From Planctomycetota bacterium (GTDB lineage: Bacteria; Planctomycetota; SZUA-567), in assembly GCA_020060765.1 (NCBI GenBank), contig JAGUZQ010000034.1:62001-126000 (forward strand): a DNA stretch of 64,000 nucleotides, read 5' to 3'. The notes under the pieces are model-generated. The model saw only the letters and a program-made list of their open reading frames with translations. It did not search any database and had not been told where the DNA came from. Positions 26,152-34,412 of this stretch are shown one piece after another. The translations under genes were made by a program, and so were the position numbers. Positions within the stretch are counted from its first letter, which is position 1. Each line of letters starts with the position of its first letter.

Positions 26152-27147
26152 GTGAAATTTGTCGACGCCACCACTATCCAGATCCGCTCCGGACGGGGCG
26201 GAGACGGTTGCCTCTCCTTTAAACGGGCGAAAAACCTTCCTTTCGGCGGCCCCGACGGCGGTCCCGGCGGCGATGGCGGCAACATAGTCGTTTTCGCCAG
26301 TGAAAACACCGATACGCTGTTGACCGTGGCGCGTGAGCAAAGCTATGCCGCCCGTAACGGCGAACCCGGCGGCGGCAGGCAGCGCAAAGGCAAGACCGCC
26401 GACGATGTCGTGATCAAGGTGCCGATCGGGACAGTGGTTTATTGCAGCGGTGAAGAAGTCGCCGACCTGGTGGAGGATGGGCAGACTTATCTCGCGGCCA
26501 GAGGAGGCAAGGGCGGTCTGGGGAATAAATTTTTCGCCTCGGCTGTGAACCAGACTCCCCAGGAATTCACCTACGGAGAGGAAGGAGAGGAAAAAAAGCT
26601 GCGGCTGGAATTGAAACTGATCGCCGATGTTGGACTGGTGGGATTTCCCAATGCGGGGAAAAGCACGCTGCTTTCGCGGTTGTCGGCGGCGCGTCCGAAA
26701 ATCGCCGACTATCCCTTCACCACCATGCAGCCGCAACTGGGCATTGTCTCGGACGGCTACATCCACGAACTGGTGATGGCAGACATTCCCGGCATTATCG
26801 AGGGCGCGGCCGAGGGCGCAGGCATGGGGGTGGATTTTCTCCGGCATGTGGAACGGTGCCGTTTTTTGCTGCATCTGGTAAATTTGTGTCCTATCGACGG
26901 CACTTATTCGCTGGATAATTATCACGCCATCAACCGCGAGCTGCATAAGTTCTCCCCCGTCCTAGCGCAGAAACCACAGATCGCGGTAGGAAACAAGCTT
27001 GACCTGACCGGTTCGGAAGACAGCCTGCAATGGCTGCGCGAAGAGTTAAAAATTCCGGTAATCGGTATCAGCGCCGTGACCGGAGAAGGCCTTAAAGAAC
27101 TGAGAATCGCACTTTTCGAGTTGCTCAAACAGTATCCCCGCACCTAA
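26152..27147 (+). CDS. obg: GTPase Obg/CgtA
   Basis: Obg is an essential GTPase linked to 50S subunit assembly and stress control. The 331-residue protein starts with GTG, followed by the Obg fold with glycine-rich turns (MKFVDATTIQIRSGRGGDGC, GGPGGDGG, ARGGKGGLGN), then the G domain with GFPNAGKST, the DYPFTT switch, DIPGIIEG, GNKLDL and ISAVTGEGL. It lacks the variable C-terminal OCT domain, as many bacteria do. The usual partners rplU and rpmA are not next to it. AAGG lies about nine bases before the start. Confidence 0.95.
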   Translation: MKFVDATTIQIRSGRGGDGCLSFKRAKNLPFGGPDGGPGGDGGNIVVFASENTDTLLTVAREQSYAARNGEPGGGRQRKGKTADDVVIKVPIGTVVYCSGEEVADLVEDGQTYLAARGGKGGLGNKFFASAVNQTPQEFTYGEEGEEKKLRLELKLIADVGLVGFPNAGKSTLLSRLSAARPKIADYPFTTMQPQLGIVSDGYIHELVMADIPGIIEGAAEGAGMGVDFLRHVERCRFLLHLVNLCPIDGTYSLDNYHAINRELHKFSPVLAQKPQIAVGNKLDLTGSEDSLQWLREELKIPVIGISAVTGEGLKELRIALFELLKQYPRT

Positions 27148-27209
27148 GACGCACTTCATTTTGCATAAAATGCAAAATGAGTTTCCCCATAAATTCGCTT
27201 ATTTTAAAT

Positions 27210-27238
27210 TTGACACAAGATGCTTCAGCATGTATAAT
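27210..27238 (+). promoter_or_regulatory. Perfect-consensus sigma70 promoter
   Basis: TTGACA (27210-27215), 17-bp spacer and TATAAT (27233-27238): both boxes and spacing are optimal. It drives the kinase at 27353 with a leader of about 108 bases. Such a strong promoter is unusual for a kinase gene. Confidence 0.85.
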
Positions 27239-27352
27239 GTTCTTGTTGCGGTAACTGTTATTTATCACTACAAGCGGTTTTTTGCCGGAAAATCCGTCTA
27301 GATGGCGGTTTTTGCGTTTTATGTATACTTAATGGTTTGCGGAATATTATAT

Positions 27353-28525
27353 ATGCTTGATCCTATCAAATCCGAGTGTGGGGAAGAGCTTGATTTTCTA
27401 TCGAAACAACCTTGCGTATCCCTGGAAAGCCAGCTTGAGATGGCGCAATTCATGGAATCCGTGGGAACGCTGGCGTGTGGACTGGTGCACGATTTCAACA
27501 ACGTTTTGACTGTTATCATGGGGCAGGCGCAGATTATCGAGCTTGAGCTGCAGGAAAAGGCGGCAGAGCGGATAGAGAAAATCATTTTTGCTTCCCAGCG
27601 CGCGGCAAGAATCGCCCGGAGTCTGCTGGATATCTCACATCGCTCCACATCGCCCGACATCGTTACTTGCATTGCTCCGCTGTTAAGGGAATCGGTGCGG
27701 CTGCTTGGTTCCGCTTTTCAGAATCGCGCGGTGTTTTCCCTCCATATCAGAAACGAAACCCTTTCGTGCCGGGCTGGACCCACGATTTTGCACCAGATCA
27801 TCCTCAACCTCTGCATTAACGCGGTGGAAGCCATGGACAAGAAGGAACGGGTGGATATTTTCCTGGGCGATTGCGTGGCGGAGGATAATAAGCCAATGGC
27901 CGAACTGATCGTGAAGGATCGCGGCAAAGGCATAAGTCCGGAACTCCAGGACAAAATCTTTACGCCCTTTTTCTCCACCAAGCAAAACGGCCACGGTCTG
28001 GGGTTGAGCATGGTAAACCAGTTGGTCAAACGATACGGCGGCAGTATTTCGCTCGAATCCATTGTGGGGGAGGGCAGTACTTTCCGGATTCTCCTGCCTA
28101 AGGCAGAGACAATCGGAACCACGGCACTCGGTAAATTAGCCCTGCCGCGCGGCCATGGCGAAATAGTGGCGGTGATGGATCCTGACCGCGAGGTAGCCAA
28201 TACCATGGTCGATCTACTGAACACTTACGGTTACAGGGGGGTTGTGATACCCGGTTTCGAGGCATGGAAGCAATATCTCGGCTTTAAAGGCAACCGTGTC
28301 GATCTCCTGATCGCGGAAGCGTCATTGTTGAAAAACTGGCCCGATACGCCGGTGGAATATCTGCATAAGGCACGCGCCTCCACCAGGATCATTATTATAG
28401 GCAGCGGTGAGGAAAACACGCGCAACGCTGATCAGGCCATATTCGAAGGCTTGGCTCAGGCTTATCTCCCAAAGCCGATCATTGCTGAAAACATGCTCCC
28501 TGCCCTGGAAAATGCCTTGCGCTGA
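27353..28525 (+). CDS. Soluble histidine kinase with degenerate C-terminal receiver
   Basis: From the preferred start the protein has 390 residues. The H-box histidine is near residue 46 in GLVHDFNNVLTV; the ATPase domain shows LNLCINAVEAMD, VKDRGKGI and GHGLGLSMVN. After it, residues about 265-390 have the length and pattern of a receiver, with MDPD at the acidic pocket, but the phosphoacceptor strand reads LLIAEASL, lacking the aspartate, while the KP dipeptide is kept. It is therefore probably a pseudo-receiver. There is no sensor domain beyond a short N-terminus. A start at 27302 would add a hydrophobic 17-residue segment but has no ribosome site; I prefer 27353, where GCGGAA precedes the ATG. 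Both remain possible. Confidence 0.85.
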   Translation: MLDPIKSECGEELDFLSKQPCVSLESQLEMAQFMESVGTLACGLVHDFNNVLTVIMGQAQIIELELQEKAAERIEKIIFASQRAARIARSLLDISHRSTSPDIVTCIAPLLRESVRLLGSAFQNRAVFSLHIRNETLSCRAGPTILHQIILNLCINAVEAMDKKERVDIFLGDCVAEDNKPMAELIVKDRGKGISPELQDKIFTPFFSTKQNGHGLGLSMVNQLVKRYGGSISLESIVGEGSTFRILLPKAETIGTTALGKLALPRGHGEIVAVMDPDREVANTMVDLLNTYGYRGVVIPGFEAWKQYLGFKGNRVDLLIAEASLLKNWPDTPVEYLHKARASTRIIIIGSGEENTRNADQAIFEGLAQAYLPKPIIAENMLPALENALR

Positions 28526-28783
28526 CCCTGGCTTCTCCTCTCCGTTATATTACAGGATATTTTGCAAACATCTTCATTTCGTTACACCAATCAAATCGCA
28601 AATTGAAGAAAAAATTTACCCGCCAAAAAAATTCGCTGTTAACTTTTATCAGCGAAAGAGTTATATTTTCAAGCAAGATGGTTGTCGGAAATCGACGGGT
28701 GGAACAAGGATTGTTGTGTTACTGACAGATGCTTGTCCGCAAGTGCGGCGGATAATTCGGACATTATTATGAAGGGTAAAGGC

Positions 28784-29188
28784 ATGGAACTGTTTTTCCG
28801 AGGCGCGTCTTTCAGGGCAGGCCGGGGAATGACCCTGATCGAGTTGATGATCGCCATGGCGTTGCTGGCAGTCATCTTCACCGGCCTGGGCGTGACAGTG
28901 CTGCGCGCCGACCGCAACAACGTTTACAACAACGACCGCGCCATCGCCCACAAAGCCGCGCAGGAAGTGCTGGAAGTAATTCACAACGAAAGCATCGACG
29001 ACACCGTCGCCCGGGACGGCACGACTTTCGACGTGCTGGGGCTTTCCACCGACGGCACCAACGCGGGAACGATTACGGTCAGCGACCTGGGGTGGGATTC
29101 CAGCTCCGCGCAGGCGTATCTGGTTACTATCAACGTCGGCACCGCGCAGGAGATTTTCGCACGGGTGCATAGCGTAAGGACAAGGTAA
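28784..29188 (+). CDS. Prepilin-like protein (PilV/GspI type)
   Basis: The 134-residue protein carries a class III prepilin signal: a basic leader ending RAGRG, then MTLIELMIAMALLAVIFTG, with Glu at +5 of the mature protein and a hydrophobic helix. Prepilin peptidase would cut after the glycine. The short globular part with GLSTDGTNAGTITVSDLGW is typical of minor pilins or type II secretion pseudopilins. An ATG five codons upstream (28769) is possible; AAGGG at 28772-28776 favours 28784. It is the first gene of the cluster with 29288, 30152 and perhaps 31919. The 258-bp region before it holds a small inverted repeat TTCGCTG/CAGCGAA at 28632-28656 and nothing else recognised. Confidence 0.82.
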   Translation: MELFFRGASFRAGRGMTLIELMIAMALLAVIFTGLGVTVLRADRNNVYNNDRAIAHKAAQEVLEVIHNESIDDTVARDGTTFDVLGLSTDGTNAGTITVSDLGWDSSSAQAYLVTINVGTAQEIFARVHSVRTR

Positions 29189-29214
29189 GTGCGTGCCGCA
29201 CCGGCATATTTCGC
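29189..29214 (+). repeat. Post-stop hairpin repeat GTGCGTGCCGCAC, copy 1
   Basis: GTGCG-TGC-CGCAC (29189-29201) followed by CGGCATATTTCGC begins at the base right after the TAA of the prepilin gene. Copies in the same orientation relative to the upstream gene follow the stop codons at 60344 and 61761 and lie 78 bp after ssb. Confidence 0.65.
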
Positions 29215-29287
29215 AAGCGGAATCTAACGCATATAATTTTCGCGCGGTCTTCGCCCGCGATAGGGATATAAGCCAAGGGAAATCGCC

Positions 29288-30046
29288 ATGAGCATCATGA
29301 AACTAAAACGCTGTTATACCCTGCTGGAAATCATGATCGTGACCGCGTTGCTGTCGGTGGCGCTGATTCTGGCAATGGAGTTCATGACCCGCACCTCCGA
29401 CGAGATTTCGATCATCTCGCACGAGGCCTGGCTGCAAAGCGCTATCCAGAACGCGATTGACGAAGTCACTACCCAGGTGCAGGAAAGCTCCGCCGACCAC
29501 ATGACCTTGTTTCGCTTCACCGACCCGGCAAGCGGCACGATCGAACTGCCTGATGGCTCCACTATCAGTTCCACCCAGGTGGCGATCTGCTATCCCACCC
29601 CGCGCGACGTCAACGGCACTTTCGTATTCACTACCGGTACCGGTGCCAACGTCACTATCTCGGCCGAACCGGTTTGGCAGGGAGTAACGGTGCTGGCGTA
29701 TTTCAACGCTGAGTTGTGGCAGTACACCGATTACAACAGCCACACTTTCAACGACCAGAACCCGATTACCATCACGGCTGTGAGCGCGACCACCATCACC
29801 CTCAGCGACGGCACCACCTTCAATCGCGCGAGCACGGCGGGAAGCAACCAGACTATCCGGCGCCTGATGATAGACCTCGCGCAGGTGGAAGTGCCGAACT
29901 TCGTTTCCGGCACCCAGGTCAGCAGCCTGCCCATGCAGATCCAGATTACCGCGCAGAAACGCGTGACTGGCGGAACTTTCAACCAGGGTTCGAGAATGGT
30001 AAGCGCCTCGCTCATGACCGACGTGCTGACGAGGAACAAGAATTAG
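29288..30046 (+). CDS. Prepilin-like protein (PilW/GspJ type) with cysteine before the cleavage site
   Basis: This 252-residue protein has a prepilin signal: MSIMKLKRC, then YTLLEIMIVTALLSVALILAM. The residue before the expected cut is Cys where nearly all prepilins have Gly. The globular part is beta-rich with Thr-, Ser- and Asn-rich segments, as in PilW/GspJ minor pilins. It lies about 100 bp after the first prepilin gene and about 105 bp before the PilX-like gene. A run of GTCTCCAGT repeats starts at its stop codon. Confidence 0.8.
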   Translation: MSIMKLKRCYTLLEIMIVTALLSVALILAMEFMTRTSDEISIISHEAWLQSAIQNAIDEVTTQVQESSADHMTLFRFTDPASGTIELPDGSTISSTQVAICYPTPRDVNGTFVFTTGTGANVTISAEPVWQGVTVLAYFNAELWQYTDYNSHTFNDQNPITITAVSATTITLSDGTTFNRASTAGSNQTIRRLMIDLAQVEVPNFVSGTQVSSLPMQIQITAQKRVTGGTFNQGSRMVSASLMTDVLTRNKN

Positions 30047-30100
30047 TCTCCAGTCACCGGTTGACAGTCTCCAGTGCCGGTTTCCGGAGACTACTGGAAA
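30046..30100. repeat. Compact TCCAGT short-period repeat (island E5b)
   Basis: GTCTCCAGT occurs at 30046-30054 and 30067-30075, and GTTTCC...GGAAAC forms an inverted pair at the right end. The unit matches the arms of the island at 44081-44214. It starts on the stop codon of the PilW-like gene. Confidence 0.6.
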
Positions 30101-30151
30101 CTTAAAGTTTTCGCTTCAAGAAGTGAAACCTTTTTTGCAGGAGGGACAACC

Positions 30152-31771
30152 ATGTATACCTATCCCGAAAGACAGCAGGGAAGCGCCCTGATCGTGACGA
30201 TCACGGTGATGACGGTGATGGGGCTGATGGTGGTGGGGTTGCTGATGGCGGTGGGCGCGCGCGACGACATCGAGCGTTTCTCCAGCCAGAACGAAATCCT
30301 GGCTTACGCGGCAGAGACCGGCGTCAGCCGCGCCAAGTTCATGGTCGCGCGCCACACCGACGAGGAGACGGGCGAAAACTGGCTCAAGCACTGGGCCGGC
30401 ACCGGCGGCACTCCGCCTTTCGTCGCCAACACCCCCGGCAGCATGAAGCCTATCACCTGGGACGACGGCAACGATTATTTCGACATCGGCGACGATTATA
30501 GCGGCACCGCGCGCGTGCGCGTGTTCGTGCTCGACACCGCGCCTGCCTCCACCGACGCTTTCCGCACCTGGTACATCGTGATTGCCCGCGCGGAGATGGG
30601 CGAGGCCAGTTCCTCCATCGCCATGTCCATGCGTCCGCGTGACCTGTTCAGCCGCTACGCCCGCTTCGTCAGCAACACTACCCTCAGCATCGGCGCCGAC
30701 GCCTCCTACCACGGCGAAGTCCATTCCAACGCCGATATAAGCCTGGGCGGCGCCAATATAAAATTCCACGAGCGCACCACCTGCGCGGGAAGCTTCAACG
30801 GTTCGTATTACGATTCCAGCAACACCAAGGGCGCGCCTTATACCAAGTTTCTCAAGGATCACCAGGATCACGTCGGCACCATCCAGTTGCCGGAAGCTTC
30901 CGAGATCGAGGATCTGGGCGCCAACCCGCCTGCCGACGCCGTAATGTATGACGCGCGCAACATCGATTTCAAAAACAAGTGCAACGACGAGACCGGCTAC
31001 ACTCCCGCTTCCACCGACAAGGTCAACGTGGATTTCTTCTGGAAGAACGACAAGATGGACACCGTGGTAAAGGTCTACAATTCTTCCGGCACTCTAAAGG
31101 CAAGCTTTACCGAAACCGACGCGAATATTCCTCTTAACAGTATGCTGTACGTGAACGGCAACGCCTCGTGCAAGGGCAACTTCTCCTCCCGCGCGTCAAT
31201 CATCTGCACCAAGAGCGTCACCTTCGACGGCCCGGTGCGCTATGTCAACGACAGCGGCGATCCCCAGTATACCTTGTATAAAAACGGCTCAACCGGCGGT
31301 TTCAACGCCACCTATAACGAATGGTCGGATACCTGTTCGTGGAAAGGATCGGAATTCGACTACCGCCAGACCGACGGCTGGAGCAAGCCTTCCCACGGCA
31401 ACAATCCTTGCCTGGGAGTCGTCTCCAGCAACGACATCTACATCGATACCATGTACCGCAACGCGGAGATCCATGCGTTCCTGTTCTCCTCCAACGGGGT
31501 AGTGACCCCGACCGGCAGCTACGGCACGCAGGACTACAACCTCTACTGTCTGGGCGGGCTGATCACTACCGGCACCAATCCGCTTTCCGGGACGTTCAAA
31601 TACCGGCAGTACGTTTACGACAAAAACGTGATGAGCAATCCGCCACCGTATTTCCCCACCGCGCCTACGCCGTCATTCAAGAACTGGCACGTGGTCGGGA
31701 GCGACGCGGTCGACATCGCCAGCAGCGAATACAAACTCACGTTGTCCAATGTGGAAGACCTGTTCTTTTAA
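30152..31771 (+). CDS. PilX-like pilus assembly protein
   Basis: The 539-residue protein has a short N-terminus followed by a single hydrophobic helix, QQGSALIVTITVMTVMGLMVVGLLM (key residues at about 8-32), matching the PilX_N pattern in which G-SAL replaces the usual prepilin FTLIE. The rest is a large exported beta-rich domain with many Tyr, Asn, Ser and Thr. Proteins of this type, with a C-terminal region rich in SIGADASYHGEVHSN-like turns, are common beside minor pilins in PVC genomes. AGGAGGG before the ATG at 30152 fixes the start and rejects an extension to 30074. A minor pilin or adhesin at the pilus tip is the likely role. Confidence 0.75.
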   Translation: MYTYPERQQGSALIVTITVMTVMGLMVVGLLMAVGARDDIERFSSQNEILAYAAETGVSRAKFMVARHTDEETGENWLKHWAGTGGTPPFVANTPGSMKPITWDDGNDYFDIGDDYSGTARVRVFVLDTAPASTDAFRTWYIVIARAEMGEASSSIAMSMRPRDLFSRYARFVSNTTLSIGADASYHGEVHSNADISLGGANIKFHERTTCAGSFNGSYYDSSNTKGAPYTKFLKDHQDHVGTIQLPEASEIEDLGANPPADAVMYDARNIDFKNKCNDETGYTPASTDKVNVDFFWKNDKMDTVVKVYNSSGTLKASFTETDANIPLNSMLYVNGNASCKGNFSSRASIICTKSVTFDGPVRYVNDSGDPQYTLYKNGSTGGFNATYNEWSDTCSWKGSEFDYRQTDGWSKPSHGNNPCLGVVSSNDIYIDTMYRNAEIHAFLFSSNGVVTPTGSYGTQDYNLYCLGGLITTGTNPLSGTFKYRQYVYDKNVMSNPPPYFPTAPTPSFKNWHVVGSDAVDIASSEYKLTLSNVEDLFF

Positions 31772-31880
31772 GGGACTGAGGGATCAGGGGAAGGGGCGGT
31801 GCCGGTTTGCTTATTTTCGCGATTCGTTTTCGGGGGGAGCGGAGTTTTCGGAAATGGCAAACCCAGTCCCTCAGTCCTTA
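31771..31880. repeat. Island bounded by GGGACTGAG / CAGTCCCT repeats (island E3)
   Basis: The left arm (31771-31790, AGGGACTGAGGGATCAGGGG) begins at the last base of the PilX-like stop codon; the right arm (31862-31880) is the inverse. The interior (CCGGTT...TTTTCGCGATTCG) partly matches island E1. It fills the gap to the next gene. Confidence 0.6.
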
Positions 31881-31918
31881 TTTACAGTACGAAAGTGGCA
31901 TTAATCATAGGAGTGCGC

Positions 31919-32320
31919 ATGGCTCGAAAAGTGATTATCAACAAGGAAGCGAATGAACAGATTGCCCGCGAGGACGCGCAGAAATTTCGCCTGACCGTGG
32001 CGGCGCTGCTGGTGGTGATTGTCCTGATGGGCGGGGGTTATCTCTGGCTGAAAAGCTCCGGGCATGAAGCACAGGCACGCCGCACCGCTATAGTAAAGCC
32101 TGAAGATGTCACATTCCGGGAACAGGATCCGAAGAAAGACTTGGACTCGCCGGTCGACCCCGTCCTGCGCACTACGCGAACGGTGCGGATAAATAAGTCC
32201 CCGCTCGCCCTGAAGCGCGAACAGGAACAGCGCGAAGCTTTGCGGGCGGAAGCCGCCAACAAAAAAACCAGCCCCTTTGCCGAAGATGAAGCGCCCAAGG
32301 AGGAAATCATCACGGAGTAG
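31919..32320 (+). CDS. Hypothetical bitopic membrane protein
   Basis: I do not recognise this 133-residue protein. A basic N-terminus of about 23 residues is followed by one transmembrane helix (LTVAALLVVIVLMGGGYLWL, about residues 25-44) and a charged, probably disordered periplasmic tail rich in Lys, Glu and Arg. TAGGAG lies eight bases before the ATG. The upstream frame from 31799 runs through a repeat island and is rejected. It may belong with the pilin cluster, but a repeat island separates them. A terminator follows. Confidence 0.7.
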   Translation: MARKVIINKEANEQIAREDAQKFRLTVAALLVVIVLMGGGYLWLKSSGHEAQARRTAIVKPEDVTFREQDPKKDLDSPVDPVLRTTRTVRINKSPLALKREQEQREALRAEAANKKTSPFAEDEAPKEEIITE

Positions 32321-32360
32321 CCCTATTTTCCTGTTCCATTGAATCTTCTACCGTTTTATA

Positions 32361-32386
32361 ATCCCCTAAAGGCAGGGGATTTTTTT
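32361..32386 (+). terminator. Intrinsic terminator
   Basis: ATCCCCT and AGGGGAT form a 7-bp stem with loop AAAGGC, followed by a T-run (32381-32386). It ends the transcript of the gene at 31919, with the ribosome site of the C39 gene right after it. Confidence 0.75.
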
Positions 32387-32397
32387 GGGAGAGGTCG

Positions 32398-33225
32398 ATG
32401 GGCGAGGTCATCGGGGTAACCATTTTCGGAGCGGTCGGCGTAGGTCTAGGCTGGCTGCTGTCGAAAATCAAGAATGAGGCGTGGGCGCTCGGTTTTCTCG
32501 TGCCGCTGCTGTTTATCGTCGTGATCGCCATGGCGCGCCGCGCGCCGATCATTTCCTTCAATCCGCTGGTGGCGCTGCTGATGCGGGGGCGGGTGGAATA
32601 CGCGCTGATGGGGTTCTTTCTGGCGGTGATGTTCACTACTCCGGCGCTGAAACTGAAACGCGGTTTCCTGCAGGTGTTTACTTTTATCTTCATGGCCGGA
32701 GTATTCTGGTTTTACTCGGTCATGCCGTTCCTGGAGCCGGAACTGATCCGCGACCGGTTGGCGGCGATGAAAACTCGCTACGACAAGGACGGGGTCTGTA
32801 TGCAGAATACCGAATACACCTGCGGCCCGGCCTCGGCGGTGAGCGGTTTACGGTATCTGGGGTTCGAGGCGGAGGAAGGGGAAATCGCGATTCTGGCCAA
32901 GACCAGTTCCTGCGCCGGCACTCCTCCAGACATGCTGTGCGCGGCGCTGCAAAACCGCTATGCCGACGAGGGGCTTGACTGTAGCTACAAGGTTTTTAAG
33001 TCCTACGACGAGTTGAAACAGGCGGGGGTAGTGCTGGCGGAAATGAAATACGGCACCTTCGTGGGCCACTGGATTGCGGTGTTGTCGGCCAAGGACGACG
33101 AGGTGATTATCGCCGATCCCTGTGGCGGCAAGCGTTACGCCAAGCCGCAGGAGTTTATCAAGAAGTGGCGCTTTAATGGCGTCGTTCTGCGTAAGCGACC
33201 CTATTATAAAAGCAAAAAGAAATGA
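32398..33225 (+). CDS. Membrane-anchored C39-family cysteine peptidase
   Basis: The 275-residue protein has three or four hydrophobic segments in its first 112 residues, then a C39 peptidase domain. The catalytic cysteine is C142 in YTCGPASA, preceded by the oxyanion glutamine Q136; the histidine is H224 in GHWIAV and the aspartate D240 in ADPCGG. C39 peptidases cut leader peptides after double-glycine motifs, usually as the N-terminal domain of an ABC exporter; here no ATPase is attached. GGAGAGG precedes the ATG. Its last four bases overlap the start of the radical SAM gene, so the two are co-translated, a pairing that could serve peptide maturation. No precursor peptide was recognised. Confidence 0.83.
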   Translation: MGEVIGVTIFGAVGVGLGWLLSKIKNEAWALGFLVPLLFIVVIAMARRAPIISFNPLVALLMRGRVEYALMGFFLAVMFTTPALKLKRGFLQVFTFIFMAGVFWFYSVMPFLEPELIRDRLAAMKTRYDKDGVCMQNTEYTCGPASAVSGLRYLGFEAEEGEIAILAKTSSCAGTPPDMLCAALQNRYADEGLDCSYKVFKSYDELKQAGVVLAEMKYGTFVGHWIAVLSAKDDEVIIADPCGGKRYAKPQEFIKKWRFNGVVLRKRPYYKSKKK

Positions 33226-34412
33226 TTTTATCCCTCGCCAAAAGAATGCTGACGGAAATAGACGCGCGGCTGCTGGCGAAATTCCTCTATACTTTCGGCT
33301 GGAAAAGCATTGGCGCGGTTCGGCGCTTCGAGCGTCGGCGCGCGCGGGGAGCGATTTTTCCCGCCTTCATGTTTCTGTCCGTAACCAACCGTTGCAATCT
33401 GAACTGCCAGGGCTGCTGGGTCGACGTAAACGGTGCGCCGGAGGAATTGACGCTGGCGGAAGCGGATCGCGTGATCGACGCCTGCAAAAAACAGGGCGGC
33501 TTTTTTTTCGGTATTCTCGGCGGCGAGCCGCTGCTGTGGCAACCGCTGCTGGAATTGTTCAGGAAACACCGCGACTGTTATTTCCAGCTTTTCACCAACG
33601 GCACTTTGCTGGACAGGGATTTCGCGGCGGCTCTGCGCAAGCTGGGCAATGTTACGCCTCTTATCAGCGTCGAGGGACTGGAGCAAAGCGGCGACGCGCG
33701 CCGGGGCGGCGAAGGCGTTTTCAGACAGGCGATGGGGGCTGTTGAAAATTGTCGCCAGGAAAAACTTGTCATCGGCGCGGCCAGCAGCATCTGCCAAAGC
33801 AATTTTGCTGAATTGGTATGCGAAAAGTTTCTCGACGACCTGATCGCGCGCGGCGTGCATTACATGTGGTATTACATCTACCGCCCGTCCGGCGCGAATC
33901 CCTGCCCGGAACTCGCGCTTGACGAAGATCAGATCCTGCGATTGCGCGAATTCATGGTCGAGATGCGCGACCGGAAAAATATCGCGCTGATCGACGCCTA
34001 CTGGGACGCCGACGGTAACGCGCTCTGCCCGGCGGTGACTGGCATCAGTTATCACGTTTCCCCTAGCGGGCGGATCGAGCCTTGTCCGCCGGTGCAGTTT
34101 GCTTGTGAAAATATACGGGACGGCGGCGACTTGTGCAAAACTGTTTCCGAATCGGAATTTCTGGCCGCGTTCCGGAAAAGAATCGGCGCGAGTTCTCGAG
34201 GTTGCGTGCTGCTGGAGAATCCGGAATTGCTGATCGACCTCATCGGCGAGTGCGGCGCGAAACATACGACCTCACGCGACGGGCTGGCGGAATTACAGGC
34301 GCTGGGAAAGCTGCCGTGCCACCATCTGCCGGGAAAAAATATTCCGGAAAAAAACTGGGCTTACCGCTTCGCCAAGAAAAATTGGTTTTTCGGTTTTGGC
34401 GCTTACGGCTGA
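33222..34412 (+). CDS. Radical SAM protein
   Basis: The 396-residue enzyme has a basic amphipathic N-terminus (residues 1-45), then the radical SAM cluster motif C58-NLN-C62-QG-C65, the GGEPLLW motif that binds SAM, and LFTNGTLL. A C-terminal region contains several more cysteines (around ALCPAVTG, EPCPPVQFAC, RGCVLL and LPCHHLP) that may bind an auxiliary cluster, as in SPASM/twitch enzymes. The substrate is unknown. The gene is coupled to the C39 peptidase by a four-base overlap. It converges with the ferredoxin-like gene, the two sharing ten bases at their ends. Confidence 0.88.
   Translation: MILSLAKRMLTEIDARLLAKFLYTFGWKSIGAVRRFERRRARGAIFPAFMFLSVTNRCNLNCQGCWVDVNGAPEELTLAEADRVIDACKKQGGFFFGILGGEPLLWQPLLELFRKHRDCYFQLFTNGTLLDRDFAAALRKLGNVTPLISVEGLEQSGDARRGGEGVFRQAMGAVENCRQEKLVIGAASSICQSNFAELVCEKFLDDLIARGVHYMWYYIYRPSGANPCPELALDEDQILRLREFMVEMRDRKNIALIDAYWDADGNALCPAVTGISYHVSPSGRIEPCPPVQFACENIRDGGDLCKTVSESEFLAAFRKRIGASSRGCVLLENPELLIDLIGECGAKHTTSRDGLAELQALGKLPCHHLPGKNIPEKNWAYRFAKKNWFFGFGAYG

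Noticed and set aside
32398-34412. Complete RiPP biosynthesis cluster
   Set aside because: The C39 and radical SAM genes are real, but no precursor peptide or exporter is visible, so a cluster is not claimed.
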